Assembly (NCBI GenBank): GCA_023415305.1
Contig: JAEZKZ010000031.1
Location: forward strand, 1-64,000
DNA from: Bacillota bacterium
GTDB taxonomy: Bacteria; Bacillota; Clostridia; Acetivibrionales; DSM-1351
Reading direction: 5' to 3'
Length of the DNA: 64,000 bases
Both the position numbers and the translations under genes were made by a program. The notes beneath the pieces were generated by a model, which saw only the letters and a list, made by a program, of their open reading frames with translations, was not told where the DNA came from and made no database searches. This document shows, piece after piece, positions 1 through 8,383 of the stretch; the first letter of the stretch is position 1; each line of letters begins with the position of its first letter.

Positions 1-1
1 C

Positions 2-127
2 AACAGCAACAACAGCAACAACAGCAATAGCAATACCAACAACAGCAATGAGTCCTCTAACAACAGCGGTTCAAGTAATGAAAATAGTGGTAACTCAAAA
101 GAACATAACAAAAATAAGGAAAAATAG
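2..127 (+). CDS. C-terminal end of an Asn/Ser-rich protein (5' end outside window)
   Basis: The frame starting at base 2 is open for 41 codons to a TAG at 125-127. It encodes almost only Asn and Ser at first, from a repeating AAC-AGC-AAC codon pattern, then a polar tail ending in Lys/Glu. Such tails are usually disordered linkers or surface-exposed ends of secreted or spore proteins. Nothing here identifies the family, because the folded part lies upstream of the window. The frame is chosen because the other two forward frames hit early stops. Confidence 0.6.
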   Translation, partial: NSNNSNNSNSNTNNSNESSNNSGSSNENSGNSKEHNKNKEK

Positions 128-299
128 ATTATAAGTTTACAATTGAATTACATATAATTTACGATACTGTCTCATAACTTACAAGTATATTACATCTACC
201 TTACATCTTTCGCATATTTACATATTGGATGGTATTATTCAGTATAATTTATACAGAGAAATAATACTTTTATTGCTCTCATTTCCTGATTTGTGTAAG

Positions 300-344
300 C
301 CCCTGAGAAAAAAGTGAAAAATTCACTTTCTTAGGGGTTTTTTC
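300..344. terminator. Intrinsic terminator between convergent genes
   Basis: A long imperfect hairpin (CCCCTGAGAAAAAAGTGAA against TTCACTTTCTTAGGGG) is followed by a run of six T on the plus strand. It can end transcription from the plus-strand gene at the window start, and it also lies just past the stop of the minus-strand methyltransferase. Confidence 0.8.
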
Positions 345-358
345 TGATAAAGTTCGGA

Positions 359-925
359 TTATTTGTTCTTTTCAATGCAAACTAGAATAGGCGGACAATT
401 TATCTGATTTACAAAGTCAGTTCTCATTACAGTAAATTTCTTACAATCTATAGTCTTAATAAAATCCATAACTTCATTTTTCTCATCAAAGCCGCTGTCT
501 CCCCCATAATATACGACAATACTGATAATACCGCGTACTGCCAGGAGTTCCATTCCCCCCTTAATGGCTTCGATGGTAGTACATCCTTTTGTTCCGATTG
601 AATGATTTCCTCCAGGTAGGTACCCGAGATTAAACATAATAGCTTTTATCGGCTCTGTTATATATTTTTTTATATTCTGGTGTCCATCATTAATAAGCTT
701 TACTCTACTTTTCAACTGTTTATCCTGTAGTTTCTTATCTGTTGAACAAAGAGCTTGTTCCTGAATATCAAAGGAATAAACCATACCCTCTTCGCCAACA
801 AGATCTGCCAAAAATACCGTGTCATTTCCATTTCCGGCAGTTGCATCAACTACCAGATCTCCCTTTTCAACTATACTGGAAATAATCTGATGAGACTGTG
901 TTAAAGAATTCTTTAGTATGTACAT
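359..925 (-). CDS. mnmM: MnmM/YtqB-family tRNA wobble-uridine methyltransferase
   Basis: Class I SAM-dependent methyltransferase of 188 residues. The SAM-binding loop DATAGNGNDT lies near residues 28-37, and the family's NLGYLPGG active-site segment lies near residue 100. In Bacillus and other Gram-positives this family (YtqB, renamed MnmM) methylates the aminomethyl group at the tRNA wobble uridine, completing mnm5(s2)U. The reading frame extends a little further upstream, but the GGAGG ribosome site at 931-935 lies within that extension, five bases before the ATG at 923-925, so the shorter start is chosen. It was formerly annotated as an rRNA methylase, and the substrate is assigned here by family only. 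Confidence 0.85.
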   Translation of the reverse strand: MYILKNSLTQSHQIISSIVEKGDLVVDATAGNGNDTVFLADLVGEEGMVYSFDIQEQALCSTDKKLQDKQLKSRVKLINDGHQNIKKYITEPIKAIMFNLGYLPGGNHSIGTKGCTTIEAIKGGMELLAVRGIISIVVYYGGDSGFDEKNEVMDFIKTIDCKKFTVMRTDFVNQINCPPILVCIEKNK

Positions 926-979
926 AATTACCTCCGACAAAAAATGTATAAATTATTAAGGATTTCATTTGTCTTCCAA

Positions 980-1008
980 TTGCAGCAAAAACCCCTATAT
1001 GGTATAAT
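980..1008 (+). promoter_or_regulatory. Probable sigma-A promoter for the DUF5362 gene
   Basis: TTGCAG at 980-985 and TATAAT at 1003-1008 are separated by 17 bases, placing a start about 30 bases before the SD of the downstream gene. The -35 box has four of six consensus bases. Confidence 0.5.
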
Positions 1009-1048
1009 CGAAACACCTAAATAATATTTACCTAAGGAGAGATAGCGC

Positions 1049-1558
1049 ATGGAAAATCCGACAGAATTCAACAATACAGTTGATAATACTCCCCCTGAAG
1101 CAGGTTATAACAATACTCCAAACAATCAGTACGTTTCAGGCAATAATAACCCCAATAATAATTTCAACCCAGGATACATCAATAACAATAATAACTTTTA
1201 TAATAACCAGAATTCCTACATGGCGCCATCCATAATTGACAGCCTTTCGGGCTGGATGAAATTTCTCGGTATATATACGATAGTTGTTGGGGCTATCTCA
1301 TGTATTGGAATAATTACAGCTGCGATTGGTATACCAATGATTTTTTCGGGTATAGGCCTTACAAATGCCTCAAAAAGTTTAAAATCCTATAAAGAATACA
1401 ATAACCAATTTACCCTGAATGATTTCTTTACATATTTAAATAAGTACTTTAAAATACAAGGAATTTTTGCAATAATCGGAATTGCACTCTCTGTAATCTA
1501 TATTGCTTTAGTACTAATATTTATTATAGTTGGACTTTATTCCTTCAACAGCTATTAA
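1049..1558 (+). CDS. DUF5362-like membrane protein with Asn-rich N-terminus
   Basis: A 169-residue protein. Residues 1-60 are dominated by Asn, with Pro, Gly and Tyr, and look disordered. Residues 65-105 and 132-166 are strongly hydrophobic, giving two membrane regions joined by a charged amphipathic segment (SLKSYKEYNNQFTLNDFFTY). This layout matches the DUF5362 family of small clostridial membrane proteins, whose function is unknown. The AAGGAGA ribosome site supports the ATG at 1049. The stop codon overlaps the stop of the convergent pseudouridine synthase gene, with no terminator between them. Confidence 0.75.
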   Translation: MENPTEFNNTVDNTPPEAGYNNTPNNQYVSGNNNPNNNFNPGYINNNNNFYNNQNSYMAPSIIDSLSGWMKFLGIYTIVVGAISCIGIITAAIGIPMIFSGIGLTNASKSLKSYKEYNNQFTLNDFFTYLNKYFKIQGIFAIIGIALSVIYIALVLIFIIVGLYSFNSY

Positions 1559-2268
1559 TAAAGGCTTTTTACCTCATCGGGACTAAGTCTTCTCCATTTT
1601 CCGGCTGGCAGATCACCAAGAGCTATAGGCCCTATAGAAATCCTCTTTAAGGATAGAACCTTGTGGCCTATAGCTTCACACATTTTTCGGACCTGTCTGT
1701 TTTTTCCTTCATGAATTGTAACTTGAATAACCGCATCTTTGCCTTTTACATCTATTATCTCAATCCCGGCAGGTGAAGTAACATAATCATCTATTTTTAA
1801 TCCAATTTTAAACTGCTCCAATTCGGATTTTGATGGCACACCTAAAACCAAAGCTTCATAGACTTTATCAATTTCATGCTTGGGGTGCGTCAAGCGATAT
1901 GTAAATTCTCCGTCATTTGTAAGAATTATCAGACCGGAGGTATCATAGTCCAACCTACCTACCGGATATAGCCTGCATTTAATTTCACTTACAAGATCAA
2001 TGACGGTTGGTCTTCCGAATTGATCACTGGCCGTTGATACATAGCCCTCAGGCTTATTGAGTATAATATAAATTTTATCATTTGCTTCATAATTTGAAAT
2101 AATTTTGCCATCAACAGCAACAGTATCATTTTCTTTTACGCTTGTGCCCATATCAGTTATTATTTTGCCATTAACAGCTACTCTTCCCTGTTTTATCAGT
2201 TCTTCTGAAGCTCTCCTGGAGGCAACACCGGCATGGGCCAGAAATTTCTGCAATCTCATATGCTCCAT
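1555..2268 (-). CDS. rluB: RluB/RsuA-family 23S/16S rRNA pseudouridine synthase
   Basis: A 237-residue protein with an N-terminal S4 RNA-binding domain (about residues 5-50) followed by the RsuA/RluB catalytic domain. The catalytic-loop motif GRLDYDTSG lies at about 104-112, with Asp107 as the expected nucleophile. The C-terminal VTIHEGKNRQVRKM segment is also typical. By family it converts a uridine of large-subunit rRNA to pseudouridine. The start is the ATG at 2266-2268, which has GGAGAG five bases upstream; an earlier in-frame TTG has no ribosome site. It follows the scp-gerW cluster in the same direction, as in many Firmicutes. RluB versus RsuA is not fully separable by eye. Confidence 0.88.
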   Translation of the reverse strand: MEHMRLQKFLAHAGVASRRASEELIKQGRVAVNGKIITDMGTSVKENDTVAVDGKIISNYEANDKIYIILNKPEGYVSTASDQFGRPTVIDLVSEIKCRLYPVGRLDYDTSGLIILTNDGEFTYRLTHPKHEIDKVYEALVLGVPSKSELEQFKIGLKIDDYVTSPAGIEIIDVKGKDAVIQVTIHEGKNRQVRKMCEAIGHKVLSLKRISIGPIALGDLPAGKWRRLSPDEVKSLY

Positions 2269-2435
2269 AAATACTCTCCACAATTTCCTATAAATTTACT
2301 TTTACTATATTACAAAATATACTATCTGTCAGATTATTTATATCAATAACAATTATTTTATATTTTATGTGATGCGTCAAGCAAGAAAATTCGTTTCCCC
2401 TTCAAAGAATAGATATTATTTGAATTTCAGCAACT

Positions 2436-2465
2436 AAAAAGCGGGATTGTCCTCCCGCTTTTTAA
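2436..2465. terminator. Intrinsic terminator after gerW
   Basis: AAAAAGCGGGA and TCCCGCTTTTT form an 11-bp perfect stem with a short loop and T/A runs on both sides. On the minus strand it lies directly after the gerW stop. Confidence 0.9.
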
Positions 2466-2468
2466 ATT

Positions 2469-2927
2469 CTATTTATCAATATTTGGGTTTTGAACTGCAT
2501 TCTGTTCGTCCTTTTTCTTGCCGCATTCGTTTTTCTTAGTCATTTTATCCTTTAAGGCTTCATTTGCTTTTTCAACAAGTTCTGGAATCAAATCCAATAT
2601 TTTTTCAACTGAGGAATTCACATTAACTGGAAGGAGCTTAATATGGTTTTGACCACAAACCATAAATGCAACAGGATTAATTGATACTCCGGCACCACTG
2701 CCTCCTGCGAAAGGGAGCTTCTTATCACCCTGCGCACCTGAGGAATCCTTATCTGTAGAATAATCTCCTCCTCCTGCAGCAAAACCAAAGCTAACTTTAG
2801 ATATAGGTATTATAACTGTACCATCGGGAGCCTGAACAGCATCTCCAACTATGGTGTTTACATCAACCATTTCTTTAATACTTTGCATTGCTGTAGTCAT
2901 GAGACCTTCTATCGGATGATCTGACAT
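2469..2927 (-). CDS. gerW: GerW-family sporulation protein (YtfJ)
   Basis: A 152-residue soluble protein. It carries the family's glycine-rich segments GFAAGGGDY and FAGGSGAGVSI, and starts MSDHPIEGLM. YtfJ/GerW is made in the forespore and is needed for germination with some nutrients in Bacillus; its biochemical role is not settled. The highly charged tail (KKNECGKKKDEQN) is an extension of unknown meaning. The ATG at 2925-2927 is preferred over an upstream GTG because it matches the family N-terminus and follows a GGTGGTG ribosome site. It lies inside the 3' end of the DUF2953 gene with a 53-base overlap, so the two are translationally linked. Confidence 0.9.
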   Translation of the reverse strand: MSDHPIEGLMTTAMQSIKEMVDVNTIVGDAVQAPDGTVIIPISKVSFGFAAGGGDYSTDKDSSGAQGDKKLPFAGGSGAGVSINPVAFMVCGQNHIKLLPVNVNSSVEKILDLIPELVEKANEALKDKMTKKNECGKKKDEQNAVQNPNIDK

Positions 2928-3498
2928 CAGCACCACCACCTTTTCTATTTTTTAAATTCAATTTTATTATTTCTTTCACTATGGATATAATATTTACAAT
3001 TTTTAGGCTAAATATGCAATCGAACTCCAGTTTCCAAACTTTTTCCTTAAAGTCCGGTTCAATTCTGATTTCTTTTTCTTCTACATCAAAATTATTAAAG
3101 AGCCTACCGGGGATAAAACCTGTCAAAGTCCATAAAACCCCATATAACAGGGCAGTTTGGCAGGCATCTCCAGTGCCTTCTCTTACATGTAACTTAAATT
3201 TCTTCAAAATAATGCTTTTATAGAAAAGCTTAAGCAATAACCAGGCACTTTCTCTAAGCTGATTGAAGTCAACTTTTTTACGGATCTTTTTTGGCTTTTC
3301 TTTATTCTTCTTGCCTTCATCCCGAGGATAAACCATTATTTTTTTAGCAGGGATCTTTCCGAGCAGGTAAATAGTTACATAGACCGAAGATACCAGATTA
3401 TCCATCTTTAAGGTAAAGCCTATCGTAAGCTTACATTGCCATATTATTAAAATAATAATTAGTACTATAACAAATACAATAACTAAAAAAATAACCAA
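2875..3498 (-). CDS. ytfI: DUF2953 membrane-anchored protein (YtfI-like)
   Basis: About 207 residues: one long hydrophobic N-terminal helix, a Lys-rich linker around residues 60-80 (KKNKEKPKKIRKK), then a soluble domain typical of DUF2953. In Firmicutes it sits directly before gerW, and both are linked to sporulation. Upstream is a near-perfect anti-16S sequence, AGGAGGTGAT. This makes the TTG at 3496-3498, eight bases further on, the likely start; the in-frame GTG at 3508-3510 is part of the ribosome site itself. Its last 53 bases overlap gerW. Function unknown. Confidence 0.8.
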   Translation of the reverse strand: MVIFLVIVFVIVLIIILIIWQCKLTIGFTLKMDNLVSSVYVTIYLLGKIPAKKIMVYPRDEGKKNKEKPKKIRKKVDFNQLRESAWLLLKLFYKSIILKKFKLHVREGTGDACQTALLYGVLWTLTGFIPGRLFNNFDVEEKEIRIEPDFKEKVWKLEFDCIFSLKIVNIISIVKEIIKLNLKNRKGGGADVRSSDRRSHDYSNAKY

Positions 3499-3615
3499 GA
3501 GAGATATCACCTCCTGGTTATTTTTGACATATATTTTCTGTTTGAATCAAATCACGATTATTCTTTTCATTTTAATTCCATTAAATTTACATAATAAAAA
3601 AGCCGTGTAACTTCA

Positions 3616-4176
3616 TTATTTAAAATCTTCGTCAATAATCTCTTCCAGATTCAATTCACTTAAATCTTGTATATCAAGCATTGGTAAATCTCTGATTGAC
3701 TTGAAGCCAAAACATTTTAAGAACTCATCTGTTGTTTCATAAAGTCTGGGCCTTCCAGGGACATCCAACTTTCCAGCCTCTTTTACCAGATTTCTTTCCA
3801 GAAGTCTTGTAACGGCACTATCGGAATTTACCCCTCTGATCTGCTCAATCTTACCCTTAGTTATTGGCTGATTATAGGCAATGATTGATAACACCTCATA
3901 TGCAGCCTGTGACAAAGCCTGTTTTTGCCTTATTTGATATAGCTTTACAACAAATTCGTAATAATTGGGGTTGGAACACATCTGGTATTTATCGTTCAAT
4001 TCGCGAATGATAATTCCCTTGTTTGCACTGTTGTAATTATCAATAAAGTTCTTCATGAGGTTTCTTGCAGTTTTTCTGTCCAGTTCAAGAATTTCACATA
4101 TCTTATCAAGGGATAAAGCATCTCCGTAGGAGAATATAAGACTCTCTATAATACTTTCAATTGTACTTATATCCAT
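3616..4176 (-). CDS. scpB: Segregation and condensation protein B
   Basis: A 186-residue protein with the two winged-helix domains of ScpB. The segment SQAAYEVLSIIAYNQPITKGKIEQIRGV near residues 93-120 is characteristic. ScpB dimerises and binds ScpA to complete the SMC-ScpAB condensin that organises and segregates the chromosome. Its ATG directly abuts the scpA stop codon, with no bases between, and its AAGGAG ribosome site lies inside the end of scpA, so the two are translationally coupled. No strong terminator is seen before the following DUF2953 gene. Confidence 0.95.
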   Translation of the reverse strand: MDISTIESIIESLIFSYGDALSLDKICEILELDRKTARNLMKNFIDNYNSANKGIIIRELNDKYQMCSNPNYYEFVVKLYQIRQKQALSQAAYEVLSIIAYNQPITKGKIEQIRGVNSDSAVTRLLERNLVKEAGKLDVPGRPRLYETTDEFLKCFGFKSIRDLPMLDIQDLSELNLEEIIDEDFK

Positions 4177-4986
4177 TTAAAACTCCTTCACATTATCGTC
4201 AATCTCATTATAAAAATCAATATTATCTCTTTCGTTACCATACTCTCTATTACCGACTATATGTATATCAGAAAACTGTTGCTTTTGAACAATTTTTACC
4301 TTGTTCATTTTGGCGAGCTCCAACACTGCCATGAAACCGGTAACAACCTCAGTCTTGGATTTAGTTTTCAGCGAAAACAGTTCTGAAAACTTAAATGAAA
4401 CTTTGTTCAAGAGCTGTTTGATAACATCTCTCATTTTACTTCTCAATGAGACCTTCTCATGTTCTACAAGCTTTGTTATATTTTTGGCTCCTGCATTTAT
4501 CTTCTTTTTATTCCTATCAAGGATGGCCAAATACTGTTGTCTGAGTATCTGAGGGTCAATCTCCAGAACTTCTTCTCTGGCCGGAAGATCAAGTGTTTCC
4601 GGCAGTCTGAAAACAACGGTATCCCACTTTTTTTCGAGTTCTTTTAGCTCTTTCGTAAACTCCTTATACCGTTTATACTCAATAAGCCTTTTAACCAGTT
4701 CTTCTCTCGGGTCAAGTTCCTCTTCCTTCTGTTGCTTCTTATCGGGTAAAAGCATTTTTGACTTAATATGCAGTAATGTTGATGCCATTACAAGGAACTC
4801 GCTTGCCACTTCAAGATCAAGCTGCTGCATGGTATATAGATAATCAAGGTACTGATCTGTTATAGCATTTATTGGAATATCATAAATGTCCACCTGATTT
4901 TTTTCAAACAGATGGAATAACAGATCAAAGGGGCCTTCGAAGTTATCAAGTTTAAGTGTACATGCTTTTGTAAGAGCGCTTTCCAT
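4177..4986 (-). CDS. scpA: Segregation and condensation protein A
   Basis: A 269-residue kleisin subunit of SMC condensin. The N-terminal signature FEGPFDLLFHLFEKNQVDIYDIPI (split here only for reading) lies near residues 16-39, followed by a charged helical middle. The C-terminal winged-helix segment (SFKFSELFSLKTKSKTEVVTGFMAVLELAKMNKV region) closes the SMC ring at the ATPase head. It leads the minus-strand cluster scpA-scpB-DUF2953-gerW. The ATG at 4984-4986 has GGAG seven bases upstream. Confidence 0.95.
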   Translation of the reverse strand: MESALTKACTLKLDNFEGPFDLLFHLFEKNQVDIYDIPINAITDQYLDYLYTMQQLDLEVASEFLVMASTLLHIKSKMLLPDKKQQKEEELDPREELVKRLIEYKRYKEFTKELKELEKKWDTVVFRLPETLDLPAREEVLEIDPQILRQQYLAILDRNKKKINAGAKNITKLVEHEKVSLRSKMRDVIKQLLNKVSFKFSELFSLKTKSKTEVVTGFMAVLELAKMNKVKIVQKQQFSDIHIVGNREYGNERDNIDFYNEIDDNVKEF

Positions 4987-5214
4987 TTTATCTCCGTAGT
5001 GCGTAACGCTTTAGTTTTATACCTAATTAATAGGAGTCCTCCCGGTATTATTCGGGTATCTCGAACTCATATAATATTTGTGAATTGTATTTTCCCAACC
5101 AACTTATATTATCATAAAAGGGGCAATAATTACAATAATAATAAGCCTGGTAGACTTTTTAGCAAACTTCACGTAAAATAAAATAATCATCTAGGCTATT
5201 TACGGAGGTTATTT

Positions 5215-5862
5215 ATGTTTAATAATATGTTAAATAATTTTAATTTGATAAATATTCTATTAACACTTCCGGGGTTACTTTTAGGTTTTGTATTCCACGA
5301 GTTTGCACATGCAAAAATGGCAGACCGGCTTGGCGATCCGACTCCCAGATCCCTTGGAAGAGTTACTCTTGACCCCAGATCGCATATTGATATTATCGGA
5401 TTTATAGTCATGTTGATTGCCGGATTTGGCTGGGCTAAGCCTGTTATGACAAATCCCAGATACTATAAAAAGCCAAGAAGAGATGATATATTGGTTTCAA
5501 TTGCAGGACCAGTTATGAATTTATTAATTGCCATTGTATTTCTTATTCTATTAAAGCTTTATATATTATCCGGATTGTTTACAAATAATCAAGCACTTTG
5601 GAATAATGTATATCTCGTTTTAATGATAACAGCAAGAATAAATGTTGTACTGTTTGTTTTAAACATGATCCCATTTCCGATGTTTGACGGATATCATGTA
5701 ATTTCAAATATTTTCAACACCTGGCGATATCGTTTTTTTAACCTTCTTGAGCAGTACGGAATGTTTATATTCATTCTACTTGCCGTTAGCGGTTTTCTTG
5801 GAAGGATAATTTCTCCGATTGTCAATATTGTTTTTAGTTTTTTAGCAAATATCATATTTTAG
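5215..5862 (+). CDS. Site-2 protease family (M50) membrane metalloprotease
   Basis: A 215-residue integral membrane protein. The zinc-binding HEFAH motif lies at about residues 28-32 in the first membrane segment. The third ligand region NMIPFPMFDGYH is near residues 148-160, and there are five or six hydrophobic segments. This is the small YwhC-like M50B group, which lacks a PDZ domain. The substrate is unknown; relatives cut membrane-bound regulators or signal-peptide remnants. It is divergent from scpA. The GGAGG ribosome site lies seven bases before the ATG. Confidence 0.88.
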   Translation: MFNNMLNNFNLINILLTLPGLLLGFVFHEFAHAKMADRLGDPTPRSLGRVTLDPRSHIDIIGFIVMLIAGFGWAKPVMTNPRYYKKPRRDDILVSIAGPVMNLLIAIVFLILLKLYILSGLFTNNQALWNNVYLVLMITARINVVLFVLNMIPFPMFDGYHVISNIFNTWRYRFFNLLEQYGMFIFILLAVSGFLGRIISPIVNIVFSFLANIIF

Positions 5863-5910
5863 TTATCTTTATAAATTATATAAATTACATTGAATTTAAT
5901 GTCATATCCC

Positions 5911-5940
5911 AGATGAAAAAAGGAGAGCTTTACGCTCTCC
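5911..5940 (-). terminator. Intrinsic terminator overlapping the dacF stop
   Basis: GGAGAGC at 5922-5928 pairs with GCTCTCC at 5934-5940, and the minus strand then runs into six T. The dacF stop codon (5930-5932) is in the loop, so the last codons of the gene form part of the stem. Confidence 0.88.
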
Positions 5941-7150
5941 CCACACTAAACCATCTTACTACCAACCTGGCGAATAGTTTTGTAAACGATACCTTGTTAA
6001 CACTTTCATTTGCCACAAGATCGTATCTTCCTACTTCTTCGCTATCGATTTTATATATAATTTCTCCTACCTTCTGGTCCTTAAGTATAGGTGCAGTTAA
6101 TTCCGGTACCAGCTTTACTTCCTTTTCTATTTTCCCTTTTTCACCTTTTGCAACCAATACGCTTGTGTCACTTCCATAGGCTGCTGTAACCTGAAGCTTA
6201 ATACCCTTTTTAACAATGATATTGCCTACCAGTTCTCCCTTTTTATCAAGGGCTACCCTTTCATAGTTTGCAAATCCGTAATCAAGAAGTTTTCTTGCCT
6301 CAGCAAATCTTGTATTTGAATCAGGCTCTCCAAGTACAACTGCTATAAGCCTCAGGTTATTTCGATTGGTAGTTGCTGTGAGATTAAACCCAGCCTTGTT
6401 TGTAAAACCGGTTTTCAAGCCATCGGTATTTGCATAGAACCTGATTAATTTATTTGTATTATCAAGCTTAAAGGTTCCGTTTCTAAAGGTATCCTGCCAG
6501 GTGCCTGTAAACTTTAATACTCTAGGATGCTTCATAACCAACTCGCGGGACATTACTGCAACATCATGTGCAGAGCTGTACCCATCATCATTAAGCCCCG
6601 TACAATCCAGAAATTGAGTATCCTTCATTCCAAGTTCAGCTGCTTTTCTATTCATATCTGCAACAAAGGTTTCCTCACTTCCACTGACCTTTTCGGCAAG
6701 AGCAACCGTAACGTCATTGGATGAGTGAATTGCAAGAGCCTTCATCATCTCTGTAACGGTAAACTCTTCTCCTGCTTCAAGGTATGCCTGTGACCCGCCC
6801 ATACCTGCTGCATAGTCTGATACACTGACTTTATCTTCAAATGAAAGCTTTCCCGAATCTACCGCCTCCATTACTAAAAGCATTGACATAACCTTAGTAA
6901 CACTAGCTATTGGAAGCTTTTCATGACTGTTCTTTTCATTAAGTATTTTTCCTGAAGCTCCATCCATTAGAACGGCAGATTTTGCCTTGAGATCCAATAC
7001 ATTTGTTTTTGCTATGAGTTTGTTAACCGCTACAGAGTCATATTTTGCAGAAGCCTCAACTGCGGCTTCATCTGAATCAGCAAATACTGCTGCAGGCATT
7101 AGCATTATAGCTATTGCTAAGATGTATCCTATTAACGACTTTTTTCTCAC
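5930..7150 (-). CDS. dacF: D-alanyl-D-alanine carboxypeptidase (DacF type, S11)
   Basis: A roughly 406-residue low-molecular-weight penicillin-binding protein. A signal peptide covers residues 1-25, ending near VFADS. The S11 catalytic motifs are SVTK (about 83-86), SSN (about 143-145) and KTG (about 246-248), followed by a beta-rich C-terminal domain and a terminal amphipathic helix that anchors it to the membrane. It removes the terminal D-Ala of peptidoglycan stem peptides; DacF-type enzymes act in vegetative or spore cortex wall. The GTG at 7148-7150 is preferred to the adjacent TTG because of its spacing from GGAGGG. Monocistronic. Confidence 0.93.
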   Translation of the reverse strand: MRKKSLIGYILAIAIMLMPAAVFADSDEAAVEASAKYDSVAVNKLIAKTNVLDLKAKSAVLMDGASGKILNEKNSHEKLPIASVTKVMSMLLVMEAVDSGKLSFEDKVSVSDYAAGMGGSQAYLEAGEEFTVTEMMKALAIHSSNDVTVALAEKVSGSEETFVADMNRKAAELGMKDTQFLDCTGLNDDGYSSAHDVAVMSRELVMKHPRVLKFTGTWQDTFRNGTFKLDNTNKLIRFYANTDGLKTGFTNKAGFNLTATTNRNNLRLIAVVLGEPDSNTRFAEARKLLDYGFANYERVALDKKGELVGNIIVKKGIKLQVTAAYGSDTSVLVAKGEKGKIEKEVKLVPELTAPILKDQKVGEIIYKIDSEEVGRYDLVANESVNKVSFTKLFARLVVRWFSVGRA

Positions 7151-7364
7151 CAAGGTCCCTCCAATTATTAACTGTTCACATAGCCAATTGCCAATGAATT
7201 AGCAGCAATTGACTTAAGGTATATCTGTCCTAGTTAATTGTTATGCTCAAATCTGGAGGGATATTCTGTAAAATGATAAAATAATTTTATTTTGTAATAC
7301 CAATTATCTATATTTAATATATAAATAATGTAAGACTATTTTTAAAGTACAATTATTTCAGTAT

Positions 7365-7513
7365 TTAGTCTTGAAATCTCATCAACTGGCTCTTATCAAA
7401 ATCCCATTCAGGTGTGCTCAGCACTTCACCAAATTTTTCCGAATACCACGGGCTTAGCAGCTGGTTTCCGAGATTTTTAAGAATATTGCAGTATTTTACT
7501 GAATTTATGGATT
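7365..7513 (-). pseudogene. C-terminal remnant of a lost gene (unidentified)
   Basis: On the minus strand, about 50 codons read to a TAA at 7365-7367 and end in the protein-like sequence SPWYSEKFGEVLSTPEWDF and KSQLMRFQD. The frame is closed upstream by a stop inside the 3' end of rpiA, and it has no start codon or ribosome site. The ordinary amino-acid composition suggests the tail of a once-longer protein whose 5' part has been deleted. I cannot name the family. Confidence 0.4.
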
Positions 7514-7519
7514 AAATCA

Positions 7520-8194
7520 CTAGATTTTTGGGTTTTCTACCACTTCTGCAGCGTTATTGTATCCAATAATCATCATATCACAAGTATTCAAAAACAATCC
7601 TGTTTCCAAAACTCCGGTTATGCTTTTTAGTTTTTCATTTATACTCTTAATGTCAAACCCTTTTCCTATATGTAAATCCACAATGTAATTATGGTTATCT
7701 GTAACGAATGGAATATCCTCTTTTACTCTCAAAATCGGATTTAAGGACAGTAATTTTAGTTGCTTCAATATATGCCGATATCCGTAAGGAATTATTTCTA
7801 CAGGGAGTGGAAAAGTTCCTATAGAATCTACTACCTTACTTGAATCCATAATCCAAATAACCTTATCAGCAATACTTGCAACCATTTTTTCTCTAAACAA
7901 GGCACCACCGCCACCTTTAATTGCATTAAAATTACTATCTATTTCATCGACACCATCTATAGCTAAATCTATTTTTTTAACATTATCTATAGATACTAAT
8001 GGAATATTTAGTTTTTTGGCAAGACTTGCTGTACTTTGAGAAGTAGCAACAGCTTTGATGTTTAATCCTTGTTTAATAAGTTCTCCAACTTTCTCAATCA
8101 AAAAATAGGCTGTAGAACCTGTTCCTAATCCCAGTATCATATTATCTTCAATATATTCAGTTGCTTTTATTCCAGCAATTTTCTTTTCCAACAT
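7520..8194 (-). CDS. rpiA: Ribose-5-phosphate isomerase A
   Basis: A 224-residue enzyme interconverting ribose 5-phosphate and ribulose 5-phosphate in the pentose phosphate pathway. Visible family motifs are GLGTGSTA (residues 22-29), the active-site DGVDEID (near 80) and the KGGGGALFREK loop (near 92). The length is standard. The ATG at 8192-8194 is preceded by a GAGGAG ribosome site. It appears to be transcribed alone. Confidence 0.96.
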   Translation of the reverse strand: MLEKKIAGIKATEYIEDNMILGLGTGSTAYFLIEKVGELIKQGLNIKAVATSQSTASLAKKLNIPLVSIDNVKKIDLAIDGVDEIDSNFNAIKGGGGALFREKMVASIADKVIWIMDSSKVVDSIGTFPLPVEIIPYGYRHILKQLKLLSLNPILRVKEDIPFVTDNHNYIVDLHIGKGFDIKSINEKLKSITGVLETGLFLNTCDMMIIGYNNAAEVVENPKI

Positions 8195-8383
8195 GCTGAC
8201 TTCTCCTCTTCCAAAATAGAATTCATCCGTTCCCTAATATTCAAATAGTGAATCAATTTAGGAGCTATTTATATATGCCCCCTTCTACCTTCAAAAAAAT
8301 CATTTACAGCATCATCGTGTTGTTGTACAAATAATTATATAACTTTATATTACACTAGTTCCTAACTTCTATAACCTCATGTG

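Noticed and set aside
1..60. CAACAG-type microsatellite as phase-variable switch
   Set aside because: Repeat is in frame (9-bp units) within a low-complexity tail, so slippage would not shift the frame.
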